A stretch of DNA of 41,357 nucleotides from a virus: positions 1 through 41,357 of the IMG/VR virus record IMGVR_UViG_3300027746_000041; one strand, 5' to 3'. The notes under the pieces are model-generated. The model did not search any database, had not been told where the DNA came from, and saw only the letters and a program-made list of their open reading frames with translations. Both the position numbers and the translations under genes were made by a program. Shown in pieces: positions 1 through 5,181 of this stretch (position 1 is its first letter; each line of letters begins with the position of its first letter).

Positions 1-86
1 CCAAATTCCATAATTTCTAGAACTTTTTCCTTTGTCCCAATTTTTCGTATGCACAATACTGGGTTGTCTATATATTCTAATGTCAT
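1..86 (-). CDS. Partial small protein (5' end only, duplicate of the gene at 40845-41114)
   Basis: The first 28 codons of an unrecognised small protein, cut by the window edge. In this copy the start is ATG at 86-84, overlapping the upstream stop as ATGA, with an AGGAG ribosome binding site in the end of the upstream gene. The full-length copy is at 40845-41114, where the start codon is GTG. The two copies are the same locus seen at both ends of a circular genome. Confidence 0.75.
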   Translation of the reverse strand, partial: MTLEYIDNPVLCIRKIGTKEKVLEIMEF

Positions 87-329
87 TTTGTTTCTCCTAT
101 GTTTGTATTTGGGTATAACGGATGTGGACTAATCAACGCTGAACGAACCAACATATTATCTCTAATCCACTTTTTCTTTAGGATTTCCCCAAGTGCTCTT
201 TGTTCTCTTGCGAGCATGAAGTATCCATTGTTTTTTTGTTCACATATCTCGTAATATTCTTTTTTGTTGACACAAACACCACCAATAAGCCTTATCATCT
301 CACCTTCCTTGAGACCATACCAAGCCATA
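1..329. repeat. Terminal direct repeat, left copy
   Basis: Bases 1-329 align without gaps to 41029-41357 and differ at five positions (72, 86, 148, 197, 203). The repeat covers the 3' part of one small minus-strand gene and the 5' end of the next. It most likely marks the overlap of a circular or circularly permuted genome rather than a true 329-bp physical end, because reading through the join restores both genes and their overlapping stop-start signal. Confidence 0.9.
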
Positions 330-382
330 TCTTGTGGTGAAATTCTTGTGTCGTACTCGTAGTCCTGTGAGACATCTATCAT
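83..382 (-). CDS. Hypothetical protein, 99 aa
   Basis: I do not recognise the family. The protein is soluble and mixed charged, with a central stretch rich in Lys, Glu and Tyr (KKEYYEICEQKNNGYFMLA) and no membrane segment. The ATG at 382-380 overlaps the stop of the upstream gene as ATGA, with AGGAG seven bases before it. It belongs to the tightly coupled run of small genes 779-83, which continues across the contig join into 41114-40430. A second, 5'-truncated copy lies at 41111-41357 with two conservative substitutions (Glu to Asp, Val to Ile). The clustered synonymous and conservative changes support real coding. Confidence 0.75.
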   Translation of the reverse strand: MIDVSQDYEYDTRISPQDMAWYGLKEGEMIRLIGGVCVNKKEYYEICEQKNNGYFMLAREQRALGEILKKKWIRDNMLVRSALISPHPLYPNTNIGETK

Positions 383-603
383 TCTGTTTCTCCTGTGTAA
401 ACGTATGTGTCATTGGTGCTGTTTGGAGGTTGTGCAATACCAGTTATTGCATACAAACTCCCGAACCTACCACGCAAATAATAGCCGTAATAGTCATCGG
501 TCAATAAATTTCCCTTGAGCATCATCTTGGTAATGAACCACCAACTGTCCCCCCAATTTCTGCCGTTCCTGTAATGCTGCTTTATGTTTCTGATGTGCTT
601 CAT
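379..603 (-). CDS. Hypothetical protein, 74 aa
   Basis: An unrecognised small basic and aromatic protein (NWGDSWWFITKMMLKG near residues 15-30, then a Tyr/Gly-rich stretch). An in-frame ATG exists at 645, but I place the start at 603 because GGAGGAGAA, an almost perfect ribosome binding site, lies a few bases upstream. That site overlaps the last codons of the preceding gene, whose stop is at 606. The stop overlaps the next gene's ATG at 379-382. It is part of the coupled minus-strand operon of small early-type genes. Confidence 0.7.
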   Translation of the reverse strand: MKHIRNIKQHYRNGRNWGDSWWFITKMMLKGNLLTDDYYGYYLRGRFGSLYAITGIAQPPNSTNDTYVYTGETE

Positions 604-605
604 TA

Positions 606-779
606 TTATTCTCCTCCGTTTGATGGATGATTCTTCATTGTCCACTCACGAGACATGAAGTCTCGCTGGGTTACATGCTTGTCTTTGCTTTCCTTGCCAA
701 CAACCCACGCAAACGCATACACGATTGAATGACTTGCCAATAACACGGTGAATACACCGAACCAATTAGTTATCATCAT
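606..779 (-). CDS. Small single-pass membrane protein, 57 aa
   Basis: The N-terminal half is one hydrophobic segment (about residues 5-28, WFGVFTVLLASHSIVYAFAW), followed by a charged cytoplasmic-type tail. This suggests a small inner-membrane protein; its role is unknown. A longer frame reaches 824, but the start at 779 (an ATGATG pair) has AAGGAG eight bases upstream, and the extra residues would run through the regulatory repeats. It heads the run of overlapping genes 779-83. Directly upstream is a GGTATC-N4-GATACC palindrome and a conserved repeat block that also occurs upstream of the gene at 1448-1906. Confidence 0.65.
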   Translation of the reverse strand: MMITNWFGVFTVLLASHSIVYAFAWVVGKESKDKHVTQRDFMSREWTMKNHPSNGGE

Positions 780-881
780 TGCTGTGCTCCTTATCCGGGT
801 ATCGGTTGATACCGTGTGGCACACAAATCAACAATCATCTGCTGACCTGTGTACTCACGCTAACTACCGACTTAATTGTAT
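780..881 (-). promoter_or_regulatory. Upstream regulatory region with GGTATC palindrome and repeat blocks A and B
   Basis: Reading leftward toward the gene at 606-779, this gap holds block A (840-870), block B (811-826) and a perfect 6-bp-arm palindrome GGTATCGGTTGATACC (798-813) just before the AAGGAG site. Blocks A and B recur at 1987-2017 and 1966-1981 with one mismatch each, in the same order and at the same place relative to a gene start. I read this as a shared operator/5' leader. No convincing -35/-10 pair is evident. Confidence 0.6.
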
Positions 882-1109
882 TTAGTATTTTGGATTGTAA
901 CCCAGAAGCCACATATTTATTTGTTGCTCCATGTTTTGCCCTTCTTTTATCTTTTGGTAGCCACGGTAAGGACCAGAAACGCCACGCAAGGCACGAAAGA
1001 AACAAGAACGCTTAGTTCCACCCGTTTGCCATCTATTGATGTACCAACGTACAAGAAACTTGTTGCCTTGTTTGTACAATCGCCATATCTTGTCTTCGTA
1101 TGTTTCCAT
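882..1109 (-). CDS. Hypothetical basic protein, 75 aa
   Basis: A Lys/Arg-rich small protein with several aromatic residues (KIWRLYKQGNKFLVRWYINR near the N terminus). I recognise no domain. Its ATG shares one base with the TAA stop of the upstream gene (TAATG at 1107-1111), so translation is probably coupled. The strong net positive charge would fit nucleic acid binding, but that is only an inference. Confidence 0.65.
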   Translation of the reverse strand: METYEDKIWRLYKQGNKFLVRWYINRWQTGGTKRSCFFRALRGVSGPYRGYQKIKEGQNMEQQINMWLLGYNPKY

Positions 1110-1321
1110 TATGCAGCCAATACAACAATTTGTGTTGCAACACCTGCATGAACCAACTCTTCACCAATGGTTGAATAGAACGGGTCAAAGTTCTCGCCAG
1201 GCTTTTCAGACTGGCGCAATATTTGTTCCCATTGCTCTTCTTGTGACACAATGCTGTCACCCACGATGAACTCGTAGGTTGCCATGATGTCATCATCCAT
1301 ACTGTCTTGTGCTCTGCTCAT
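1109..1321 (-). CDS. Hypothetical acidic protein, 70 aa
   Basis: A short acidic protein (SMDDDIMATYEFIVGDSIV, then EEQWEQIL) without a recognised domain. The start at 1321 is supported by AAGGAG with a seven-base spacer. It is the first gene after the hairpin-rich gap 1322-1447 and is overlapped at its stop by the next gene, so the two form a two-gene unit. The hydrophobic C terminus (HAGVATQIVVLAA) is probably a helix end rather than a membrane anchor. Confidence 0.7.
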   Translation of the reverse strand: MSRAQDSMDDDIMATYEFIVGDSIVSQEEQWEQILRQSEKPGENFDPFYSTIGEELVHAGVATQIVVLAA

Positions 1322-1345
1322 TCTATTTCTCCTTATTTATGTTTG

Positions 1346-1362
1346 GTGGCAAACCGTGCCAC
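1346..1362 (-). promoter_or_regulatory. Stem-loop upstream of a ribosome binding site
   Basis: GTGGCA-AACCG-TGCCAC gives a perfect 6-bp stem with a 5-nt loop. It lies in the leader of the gene at 1109-1321, a few bases 5' of the A-rich spacer and the AAGGAG site. Several leftward genes have a comparable hairpin at the same position. Confidence 0.6.
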
Positions 1363-1381
1363 AACGGGGTAATCAAACCGT

Positions 1382-1412
1382 GCTTACGACTGGAGTCGAA
1401 CCAATCGTAAGC
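1382..1412 (-). other. 12-bp hairpin resembling a tRNA acceptor/T-arm minihelix
   Basis: On the minus strand GCTTACGATTGG pairs with CCAGTCGTAAGC over 12 bp (one T-G wobble) around a seven-base loop TTCGACT. The loop and its closing G-C pair match the T-loop consensus of tRNA (TTCRANN closed by G53-C61), and 12 bp equals a 7-bp acceptor plus a 5-bp T stem. An A follows as in a discriminator base, but CGG replaces CCA. There is no room for an anticodon arm, so it is not a tRNA gene. Function unknown. Confidence 0.6.
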
Positions 1413-1428
1413 GACCACCTAACTAGAT

Positions 1429-1447
1429 GTGTAAGACCGTCTTACAC
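1429..1447. repeat. 19-bp perfect palindrome, copy 1 of 3
   Basis: GTGTAAGACCGTCTTACAC: 9-bp arms around a single central base. It begins immediately after the TAA stop (1450-1448) of the gene at 1448-1906. The same palindrome occurs at 2635-2653 and 40342-40360, always between leftward genes. The symmetry and the one-base centre suit a dimeric repressor operator; as RNA it could also fold as a tight hairpin. Confidence 0.85.
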
Positions 1448-1906
1448 TTATTTGTGTGCCAATTTCCATTGCACTACCAATGCAAGCAACTCGGCTTCGG
1501 TCAAAGCAATGACCTTGACCTCCAACGCACGAACTTTCTTTGTGCGACGAGGTGCAGTCTTGTCTGACGTCTTGCCCTTGCCCTTGCCCTTGATGGTTGC
1601 TTTCATTGCAGCCTCAACAGTTTTGTGCTTCTTGAAGAAAGCAATTGCTTCTCCAAAGAACACAACCATTGCCTGGTCTGTCTTCGCAAATGATTCTGCG
1701 TTGTTAGCAATAGCCAACTTGCGAACCGTTGTTGAAGTATCCTTGGCAACAACACCGACAATCTGCTGACCGAGCAACCAACGGTTCTTGCGAGCCGTTT
1801 CGTTTGCTGTGTCTGCTGACTTCTGTGTGGTAACGGCACGCTTCGTGGCTACACGAAGTTTGCCGAGACTTGTTGACACTGTGATGTTTTTCTTTGACTT
1901 ACGCAT
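1448..1906 (-). CDS. Lys-rich DNA-binding-like protein, 152 aa (paralogue of 2744-3142)
   Basis: A basic protein with Lys/Arg-rich ends and a helical middle. Around residues 40-110 it has a WxLGxxI segment, then a helical stretch ending in HKTVEAAMK, followed by a Gly-Lys repeat (KGKGKGK). The protein at 2744-3142 has the same order: WQLG, helices, HKTLEQAMK, then an Ala-Lys repeat. I read the two as divergent paralogues. The charge and layout suggest nucleic acid binding, possibly of phage or host DNA. No family name can be given. The start at 1906 has AAGGAG. The upstream leader carries repeat blocks A and B, and the stop abuts the 19-bp palindrome. Confidence 0.7.
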   Translation of the reverse strand: MRKSKKNITVSTSLGKLRVATKRAVTTQKSADTANETARKNRWLLGQQIVGVVAKDTSTTVRKLAIANNAESFAKTDQAMVVFFGEAIAFFKKHKTVEAAMKATIKGKGKGKTSDKTAPRRTKKVRALEVKVIALTEAELLALVVQWKLAHK

Positions 1907-2032
1907 TATATTTCTCCTTATGTTTGTATTTCACAATTAGACCGAATTGTAGCGGGGTGATAATCACCGTGTGGCTCACAAGCCATTGCTGACCTGTGAA
2001 CTCACGCTAACTACCGAATGATAATCGGTTGA
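1907..2032 (-). promoter_or_regulatory. Upstream regulatory region with repeat blocks A and B and two palindromes
   Basis: In leftward order the gap holds block A (1987-2017), block B (1966-1981), a 13-bp palindrome GGTGATAATCACC (1956-1968) and an ACAATT/AATTGT stem-loop (1933-1950). An A-rich spacer then leads to AAGGAG. The blocks match those at 780-881. A looser version of the core, CGGGGTAATCAAACCGTG (1366-1383), occurs in the leader of the gene at 1109-1321. Confidence 0.6.
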
Positions 2033-2338
2033 TTATTTGGTTGCCATTGCAACAGCAACTTCGTTTGCCCACAATGCTTTGAGTTGCTTGAGGGTGACAT
2101 TCATGCTCTCAACGAGTGCAATTTTGTTCACAGCATTTGCGCTGAAAGCCTGTGCGACTGAAAGATGGGCATTGTATGATGTGAAATCCATACGACGCTT
2201 TGCAATCATTGCATCAGTTGGCTTGATAGCACACGCAACACGAATAGCGTGTGTGCGCTTCAGAGCCTTGCTCTTGTTCTTCGCCTTGCGACGACGAGCC
2301 GAACGAACCGAATATTGCTTTGTTGTATCTGCTTTCAT
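2033..2338 (-). CDS. Hypothetical basic protein, 101 aa
   Basis: The first 40 residues are very rich in Arg and Lys (SVRSARRRKAKNKSKALKR) and the rest is Ala-rich and helical. This profile fits a nucleic acid-binding or nucleoid-associated protein, but I recognise no family. The start at 2338 follows AAAGGTAGG. The leader upstream contains the palindrome GTCCACGGTGGAC (2368-2380) and a 9-bp stem-loop (2388-2415). Confidence 0.65.
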   Translation of the reverse strand: MKADTTKQYSVRSARRRKAKNKSKALKRTHAIRVACAIKPTDAMIAKRRMDFTSYNAHLSVAQAFSANAVNKIALVESMNVTLKQLKALWANEVAVAMATK

Positions 2339-2367
2339 TACTTACCTACCTTTACGTTTGTATTTCT

Positions 2368-2415
2368 GTCCACGGTGGACAATTGAACACACAAGTCAGA
2401 GGGTCAACTTGTGTG
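2368..2415 (-). promoter_or_regulatory. Palindrome and stem-loop in the leader of the gene at 2033-2338
   Basis: GTCCACGGTGGAC (2368-2380) is a perfect palindrome around one base. CACACAAGT (2388-2396) pairs with ACTTGTGTG (2407-2415) over 9 bp around a 10-nt loop. Both lie between the gene at 2453-2608 and the start at 2338. They could act as a terminator for the former, or as operator or mRNA-protecting hairpins for the latter. Confidence 0.55.
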
Positions 2416-2452
2416 CTCTCAACCAACCGTGATTGGTGTATTTATTTGATGA

Positions 2453-2608
2453 TTAGAACTCTGGGCGTGGGTTCAAATCCTCAATTATGTTGTGAAGCCG
2501 TGCAACTTCAGCACGATAGCCAGCGCAGTTGATGCGATGACGCTCAATCCATTCTGCCCTTGACTGCTCAAGAAGAGCAATCTGCTTTTTCATTTCTTTC
2601 TTGGTCAC
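2453..2608 (-). CDS. Small coiled-coil-like protein, 51 aa (GTG start)
   Basis: An easily missed small gene. GTG at 2608-2606 follows AAAGGG, and the frame runs to a TAA at 2455-2453. The protein begins MTKKEMKKQIALLEQSRAEW and continues as an amphipathic helix with Leu/Ile at heptad-like spacing, ending in a Pro-rich tail (NPRPEF). It is probably a short coiled coil; function unknown. It lies directly downstream of the second copy of the 19-bp palindrome and of a strong terminator hairpin, so it looks like its own transcription unit. Confidence 0.65.
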   Translation of the reverse strand: MTKKEMKKQIALLEQSRAEWIERHRINCAGYRAEVARLHNIIEDLNPRPEF

Positions 2609-2634
2609 TTTATGTACCCTTTCAGTTTGTAAAT

Positions 2635-2653
2635 GTGTAAGACGGTCTTACAC
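2635..2653. repeat. 19-bp perfect palindrome, copy 2 of 3
   Basis: GTGTAAGACGGTCTTACAC, the same palindrome as at 1429-1447 with the complementary centre base. It lies 27 bp upstream of the GTG start at 2608 and beyond a terminator hairpin (2692-2713). That position suits an operator for the small gene at 2453-2608. Confidence 0.85.
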
Positions 2654-2691
2654 AAAGTAAATGCCTACAATAAGCACCTACAACCTACAAA

Positions 2692-2713
2692 GAGCCAGCC
2701 CGAAGGCTGGCTC
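2692..2713 (-). terminator. Strong hairpin terminator
   Basis: GAGCCAGCC and GGCTGGCTC form a perfect 9-bp GC-rich stem. On the minus strand the loop is TTCG, an extra-stable tetraloop, and the stem is followed by TTTG. It lies about 30 bases after the stop of the gene at 2744-3142, in the right orientation to end that transcript. The U tract is short. Confidence 0.75.
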
Positions 2714-2743
2714 AATGAGTTGACAATGTGGTACTGTCCTTAG

Positions 2744-3142
2744 TTATTTACCACTCTTTGGTGCTCTGTCAAACACCTTTGATGTGCGAAGCACATAAGC
2801 ACGCTCACGCTTGTTGAGCGAAGCAAATCCCATAGCAACTTTCATTGAACGGTCTGTCTTCAATGGTTGGATGCTTGGCTTCTTTGCTTTTGCCTTTGGC
2901 TCTTTCATCGCCTGCTCAAGCGTCTTGTGTGTCTTCGCAATAAGCATTGCTCGTTGCATCATCTTGCGAGTGGACTCTCGGTTCCCACCGAGGTCTTTGC
3001 AGACCTGAGAGATGACAATGCTCAACTGTGAACGACTCTCAATTAGATTGAGTGCCACACCTAGTTGCCAATGTTTCGCTCGGGTCGTAGCCCGTGATGA
3101 TTGACACGCTCTTGCAAGCGTTGTGTATTTGCTACCTGACAT
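2744..3142 (-). CDS. Basic helical DNA-binding-like protein, 132 aa (paralogue of 1448-1906)
   Basis: A Lys/Arg-rich protein. Residues about 20-80 look like a helical HTH-type domain (KHWQLGVALNLIESRSQL, then a helix with GGNRESTRKMMQRAMLI), followed by HKTLEQAMK and an Ala-Lys repeat. The same motif order occurs in the protein at 1448-1906. A role in binding DNA or as a regulator is plausible but inferred. The start at 3142 has AGGGAG. It is the first gene downstream of the long non-coding stretch 3143-3520 and ends at its own hairpin terminator. Confidence 0.7.
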   Translation of the reverse strand: MSGSKYTTLARACQSSRATTRAKHWQLGVALNLIESRSQLSIVISQVCKDLGGNRESTRKMMQRAMLIAKTHKTLEQAMKEPKAKAKKPSIQPLKTDRSMKVAMGFASLNKRERAYVLRTSKVFDRAPKSGK

Positions 3143-3204
3143 TATTGTTTCTCCCTATTTCTATTTGAGCCCGAATAAATCGGACTAATTGGTGGATTAT
3201 TTCT

Positions 3205-3222
3205 CGGGGACAATTGTCCCCG
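3205..3222. promoter_or_regulatory. 18-bp perfect palindrome
   Basis: CGGGGACAATTGTCCCCG is self-complementary with no spacer. It lies about 60 bp upstream of the start at 3142, within the leftward leader. It could be an operator for a dimeric regulator. A GC-rich cruciform or RNA hairpin is the alternative. Confidence 0.6.
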
Positions 3223-3391
3223 AACAAGTCACATAGCCCCACACAGTTCATTGGGTTGCCCCATCAGAACTAGGTCGGACACACGACTTACACCCTACCT
3301 AAGTGCTGGTTTCCGTCAATCGGCGCAAACAGGCGCAGACAGCAAAGAAGAGGGCATAGTGGCCCCCCCATGCCGCCGTTGAGAAATGGAT

Positions 3392-3434
3392 GGTGTTGCC
3401 TCGTGTCCCAAGCAACCACTCTTTTTTTATTTTA
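3392..3434 (+). terminator. Rightward terminator-like hairpin without an upstream gene
   Basis: GTTGC (3395-3399) pairs with GCAAC (3412-3416), extended by three pairs across a one-base bulge, and is followed by CTTTTTTTATTTT. The orientation is plus, yet no plus-strand gene precedes it in this region. Either it ends a small untranslated RNA, or it blocks read-through into the divergent promoter zone. The stem is modest. Confidence 0.45.
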
Positions 3435-3520
3435 CACTTTTATTTTTTTATATGTATTTTCTTTTTTGTCTCCGCATAGGGGGGCACCTTTTCAATAGGG
3501 TACCTTAATTCAAAATTATA

Positions 3521-3784
3521 TTAGCAATCCCATTTTCTTAGCGCCAACGCTTTGCGGGTTGGCTTGCCGTTTGGCTTTTTCATTGGTCCTGGCATGCCAC
3601 CCATTCGTGCACAAAAAGATTTGCGTCGTGCAGCAGATTTAGAAGACTTAGCAGCCTGTTTGGCTGACACTGGTGGCTTCAAAGTGCCACCTGTTTGTGC
3701 TTTGTATGAAGCACGTCCTTTTGCATTGAGACCACCCGCAGGGTTTTTGCCTTCTTTGCGTGTCCATGCTGCTGTCTTAGCCAT
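3521..3784 (-). CDS. Small basic conserved phage protein, DUF6321-like, 87 aa
   Basis: The motif order WTRKEGKNPAGGLNAKGRASY, then RRKSFCARMGGMPGPM, then GKPTRKALALRKW matches a small conserved family I know from phages and large DNA viruses, often filed as DUF6321. Its function is not established. The frame is open to a TTG at 3838, but I prefer the ATG at 3784 because AGAGG lies eight bases upstream and family members begin near MAKTAAWTRK; 3790 is another option. It is on the minus strand, back to back with the rightward terminase operon. A GC-rich hairpin covers the extended N-terminal part. Confidence 0.7.
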   Translation of the reverse strand: MAKTAAWTRKEGKNPAGGLNAKGRASYKAQTGGTLKPPVSAKQAAKSSKSAARRKSFCARMGGMPGPMKKPNGKPTRKALALRKWDC

Positions 3785-3858
3785 CTGCATTGCCTCTGTC
3801 TTCGCAAGATTGGAGGTTGCGGCGTTTTTCGCCGCCAACCTCAGGGCAGGGTTGTTTT

Positions 3859-3882
3859 CCCCCCCTCCCTACCCTCCCCCCC
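3859..3882 (-). other. G-quadruplex motif between the divergent arms
   Basis: The minus strand reads G7-A-G3-TA-G3-A-G7, a textbook quadruplex motif with loops of 1, 2 and 1 bases. It lies in the short gap where leftward and rightward transcription diverge, upstream of both the gene at 3521-3784 and the small terminase. A role in promoter activity or as a packaging or processing mark is speculative. Confidence 0.6.
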
Positions 3883-3925
3883 AATCGTTACATACGCTTT
3901 TAGGTAACAAGTAGGACTGTAGTTG

Positions 3926-4360
3926 ATGAAACAAAACGAAGAGTTAATTCTCACCCCACAACAACAAGAGTATCTTGATTGGTTGTGTACTGCCCCTTCT
4001 GAGCGTGTTCCTGCTACGAAGACGTTGTTTGCCGAATCAATTGGTTTGGGTCGAAAAACTTTGCATCGTTGGGAAAAGAAAGATATTTTTGTTTCTGAGT
4101 GGAGAAAATCTGTAGACGAAGTACAGGGTTCTCCCGAACGCACACAGCGTCTTTTGGACACATTGTACAACAAGGCTCTTGACGGAGACATTAATGCCGG
4201 AAAGTTGTATCTGCAAGCAACAAACCGTATGGCTCCTCCATCTGTAACGATTAGTTCTGATAAGAAGACAGTGGATTTGACGGATGCCGAATTGGATTCG
4301 TTGATTGCCAGTATTGCAGAACGTGAGAAGGCTGGTCGGGTTAAGTTGAGGGCTGTTTGA
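3926..4360 (+). CDS. terS: Probable terminase small subunit, 144 aa
   Basis: The N-terminal half is an HTH of the kind found in phage small terminases: LTPQQQEYLDWLC, then FAESIGLGRKTLHRWEKKDIF, about residues 9-60. A helical part with DGDINAGKLYLQATNRMAPP follows, where oligomerisation usually lies, and then an acidic C-terminal tail. The role would be to recognise the packaging site and stimulate the large terminase. It is the first gene of the rightward arm. The large terminase is 4 kb downstream at 8388, not adjacent. TTG at 3923 is also possible, but ATG at 3926 is preferred. Confidence 0.7.
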   Translation: MKQNEELILTPQQQEYLDWLCTAPSERVPATKTLFAESIGLGRKTLHRWEKKDIFVSEWRKSVDEVQGSPERTQRLLDTLYNKALDGDINAGKLYLQATNRMAPPSVTISSDKKTVDLTDAELDSLIASIAEREKAGRVKLRAV

Positions 4361-4362
4361 TT

Positions 4363-4491
4363 TTGTTGACCTGTCCTGATTGTGGTGAGGAGTATCCTCC
4401 TCAGGTAACTGACTGGCTTTGTCCGATTTGTGGTGTGGATGATAAGAAGCAAATGGTGACGTTTGAATTGAGGGATTATGGCAACGACTAA
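4363..4491 (+). CDS. Zinc-ribbon miniprotein, 42 aa (TTG start)
   Basis: A small frame right after the small terminase. TTG at 4363 (or 4366) follows GAGGG, and the frame ends at a TAA overlapping the next gene. It contains CPDCGEEYPP and CPICG, a C-x2-C ... C-x2-C zinc ribbon with cysteines at residues 4, 7, 20 and 23, then a short charged tail. Such miniproteins are common beside phage packaging genes; the partner is unknown. The four well-spaced cysteines make chance unlikely. Confidence 0.65.
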   Translation: MLTCPDCGEEYPPQVTDWLCPICGVDDKKQMVTFELRDYGND

Positions 4492-4783
4492 TGATGCGAT
4501 GTTCGAGGCTTTGTCAGCCTCGTATCCGTCTGCCGGTCAGACCCTTGGTGACTTGCTGTACACGTTCTGGTCTGAGAAGGGTTTGCAGTACCGTGGAACG
4601 CTGGCATATCAGTACCTGAAAGACCAGGGGGCTACGGGTGAGACTTTGGGCGATTTGTTCAATAGTTACTTTTCTACTACTTATGACATAACAACTTTTG
4701 ATGAAGGCACATTTGACGAGTGGTTAGAATTATTAATATTTGACCGTTATGATACGGTTGAGCAAACATTATTTTCCCTTTAG
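4478..4783 (+). CDS. Virion-associated hypothetical protein with internal repeat, 101 aa
   Basis: The start at 4478 has GAGGG four bases upstream and overlaps the end of the zinc-ribbon gene. The protein contains two related segments, GQTLGDLLYTFW (about residues 20-31) and GETLGDLFNSYF (about 53-64), so it seems built from a duplicated 30-residue unit. Similar small acidic repeat proteins occur beside fibre genes in environmental phages. A structural role is inferred from the neighbourhood only. Confidence 0.65.
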   Translation: MATTNDAMFEALSASYPSAGQTLGDLLYTFWSEKGLQYRGTLAYQYLKDQGATGETLGDLFNSYFSTTYDITTFDEGTFDEWLELLIFDRYDTVEQTLFSL

Positions 4784-4787
4784 GGAA
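4774..4787 (+). promoter_or_regulatory. Small hairpin before the ribosome binding site
   Basis: TTCCC-TTTA-GGGAA overlaps the TAG stop at 4781-4783 and is followed at once by GAAAGG, the ribosome binding site of the gene at 4805. It is a plus-strand example of the hairpin-then-binding-site layout seen in the leftward arm. Confidence 0.4.
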
Positions 4788-4804
4788 CGAAAGGTTATAT
4801 AGAT

Positions 4805-5179
4805 ATGGCAACATTTACTAAACTAGCATTACAACCAGCAGGCACCACAGGTGACGGTCTGGGTATTACCGTTGTTGCTACGGCAACAGCGGGTACAGCA
4901 ATTCACACTGCATCAACAACAGCAACAACAATTGATGAGTTGTGGTTGTATGCGGTAAACACCGACACATCGGCACGAACACTAACTATTGAATTTGGTG
5001 GTGTTTCGGTGACAAAGGACATTATCCAGCAAAGTATTGCTGCTTCTCCTTCTGGACTTGTTCTTGTTTGTGCTGGTCTTGTTGTTCAAGGTAACGCAAC
5101 AGCAAAAGTTATTCGTGCGTTTGCTAGTGCTGCAAGCAAGATTGAGATTTTTGGTTTCGTAAACAGAATCACGGCGTAA
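4805..5179 (+). CDS. Putative virion surface/decoration protein, 124 aa
   Basis: A Thr/Ala/Val-rich beta-strand protein without charged clusters (for example GDGLGITVVATATAGTAIHT). The composition is like phage decoration or fibre-associated proteins. I recognise no named domain. It sits just before the glycine-rich fibre gene, and a structural role is inferred from that and from composition. AAAGG lies upstream of the ATG. Confidence 0.6.
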   Translation: MATFTKLALQPAGTTGDGLGITVVATATAGTAIHTASTTATTIDELWLYAVNTDTSARTLTIEFGGVSVTKDIIQQSIAASPSGLVLVCAGLVVQGNATAKVIRAFASAASKIEIFGFVNRITA

Positions 5180-5181
5180 CT

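Larger units (their letters stand above)
3143..3520. other. 378-bp non-coding region: palindrome, A/T tract, possible RNA
   Basis: No credible reading frame was found on either strand. The region holds an 18-bp perfect palindrome CGGGGACAATTGTCCCCG (3205-3222), a C8 run (3364-3371), a rightward terminator-like hairpin followed by a T tract (3392-3434), and an A/T-rich stretch (about 3420-3475). A TATAAT-like hexamer lies on the minus strand at 3514-3519. It probably serves as the leader and promoter region of the gene at 2744-3142, and may encode an untranslated RNA on the plus strand. Confidence 0.5.

Noticed and set aside
1370-1450. Possible tRNA gene on the minus strand (T-loop-like GGTTCGACTCC)
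   Set aside because: The strand pairing with the 3' acceptor lies directly beside the T stem, leaving no room for D and anticodon arms, and no CCA follows. It is kept only as a minihelix-like hairpin.
1284-1769. Plus-strand frame of 161 codons
   Set aside because: It lies antisense to two supported minus-strand genes and crosses their leader; no ribosome site and an unlikely composition.
2460-2480. T-loop-like GGGTTCAAATCC on the plus strand
   Set aside because: It is inside the small minus-strand gene 2453-2608, the T stem does not pair, and no acceptor or D arm is found.
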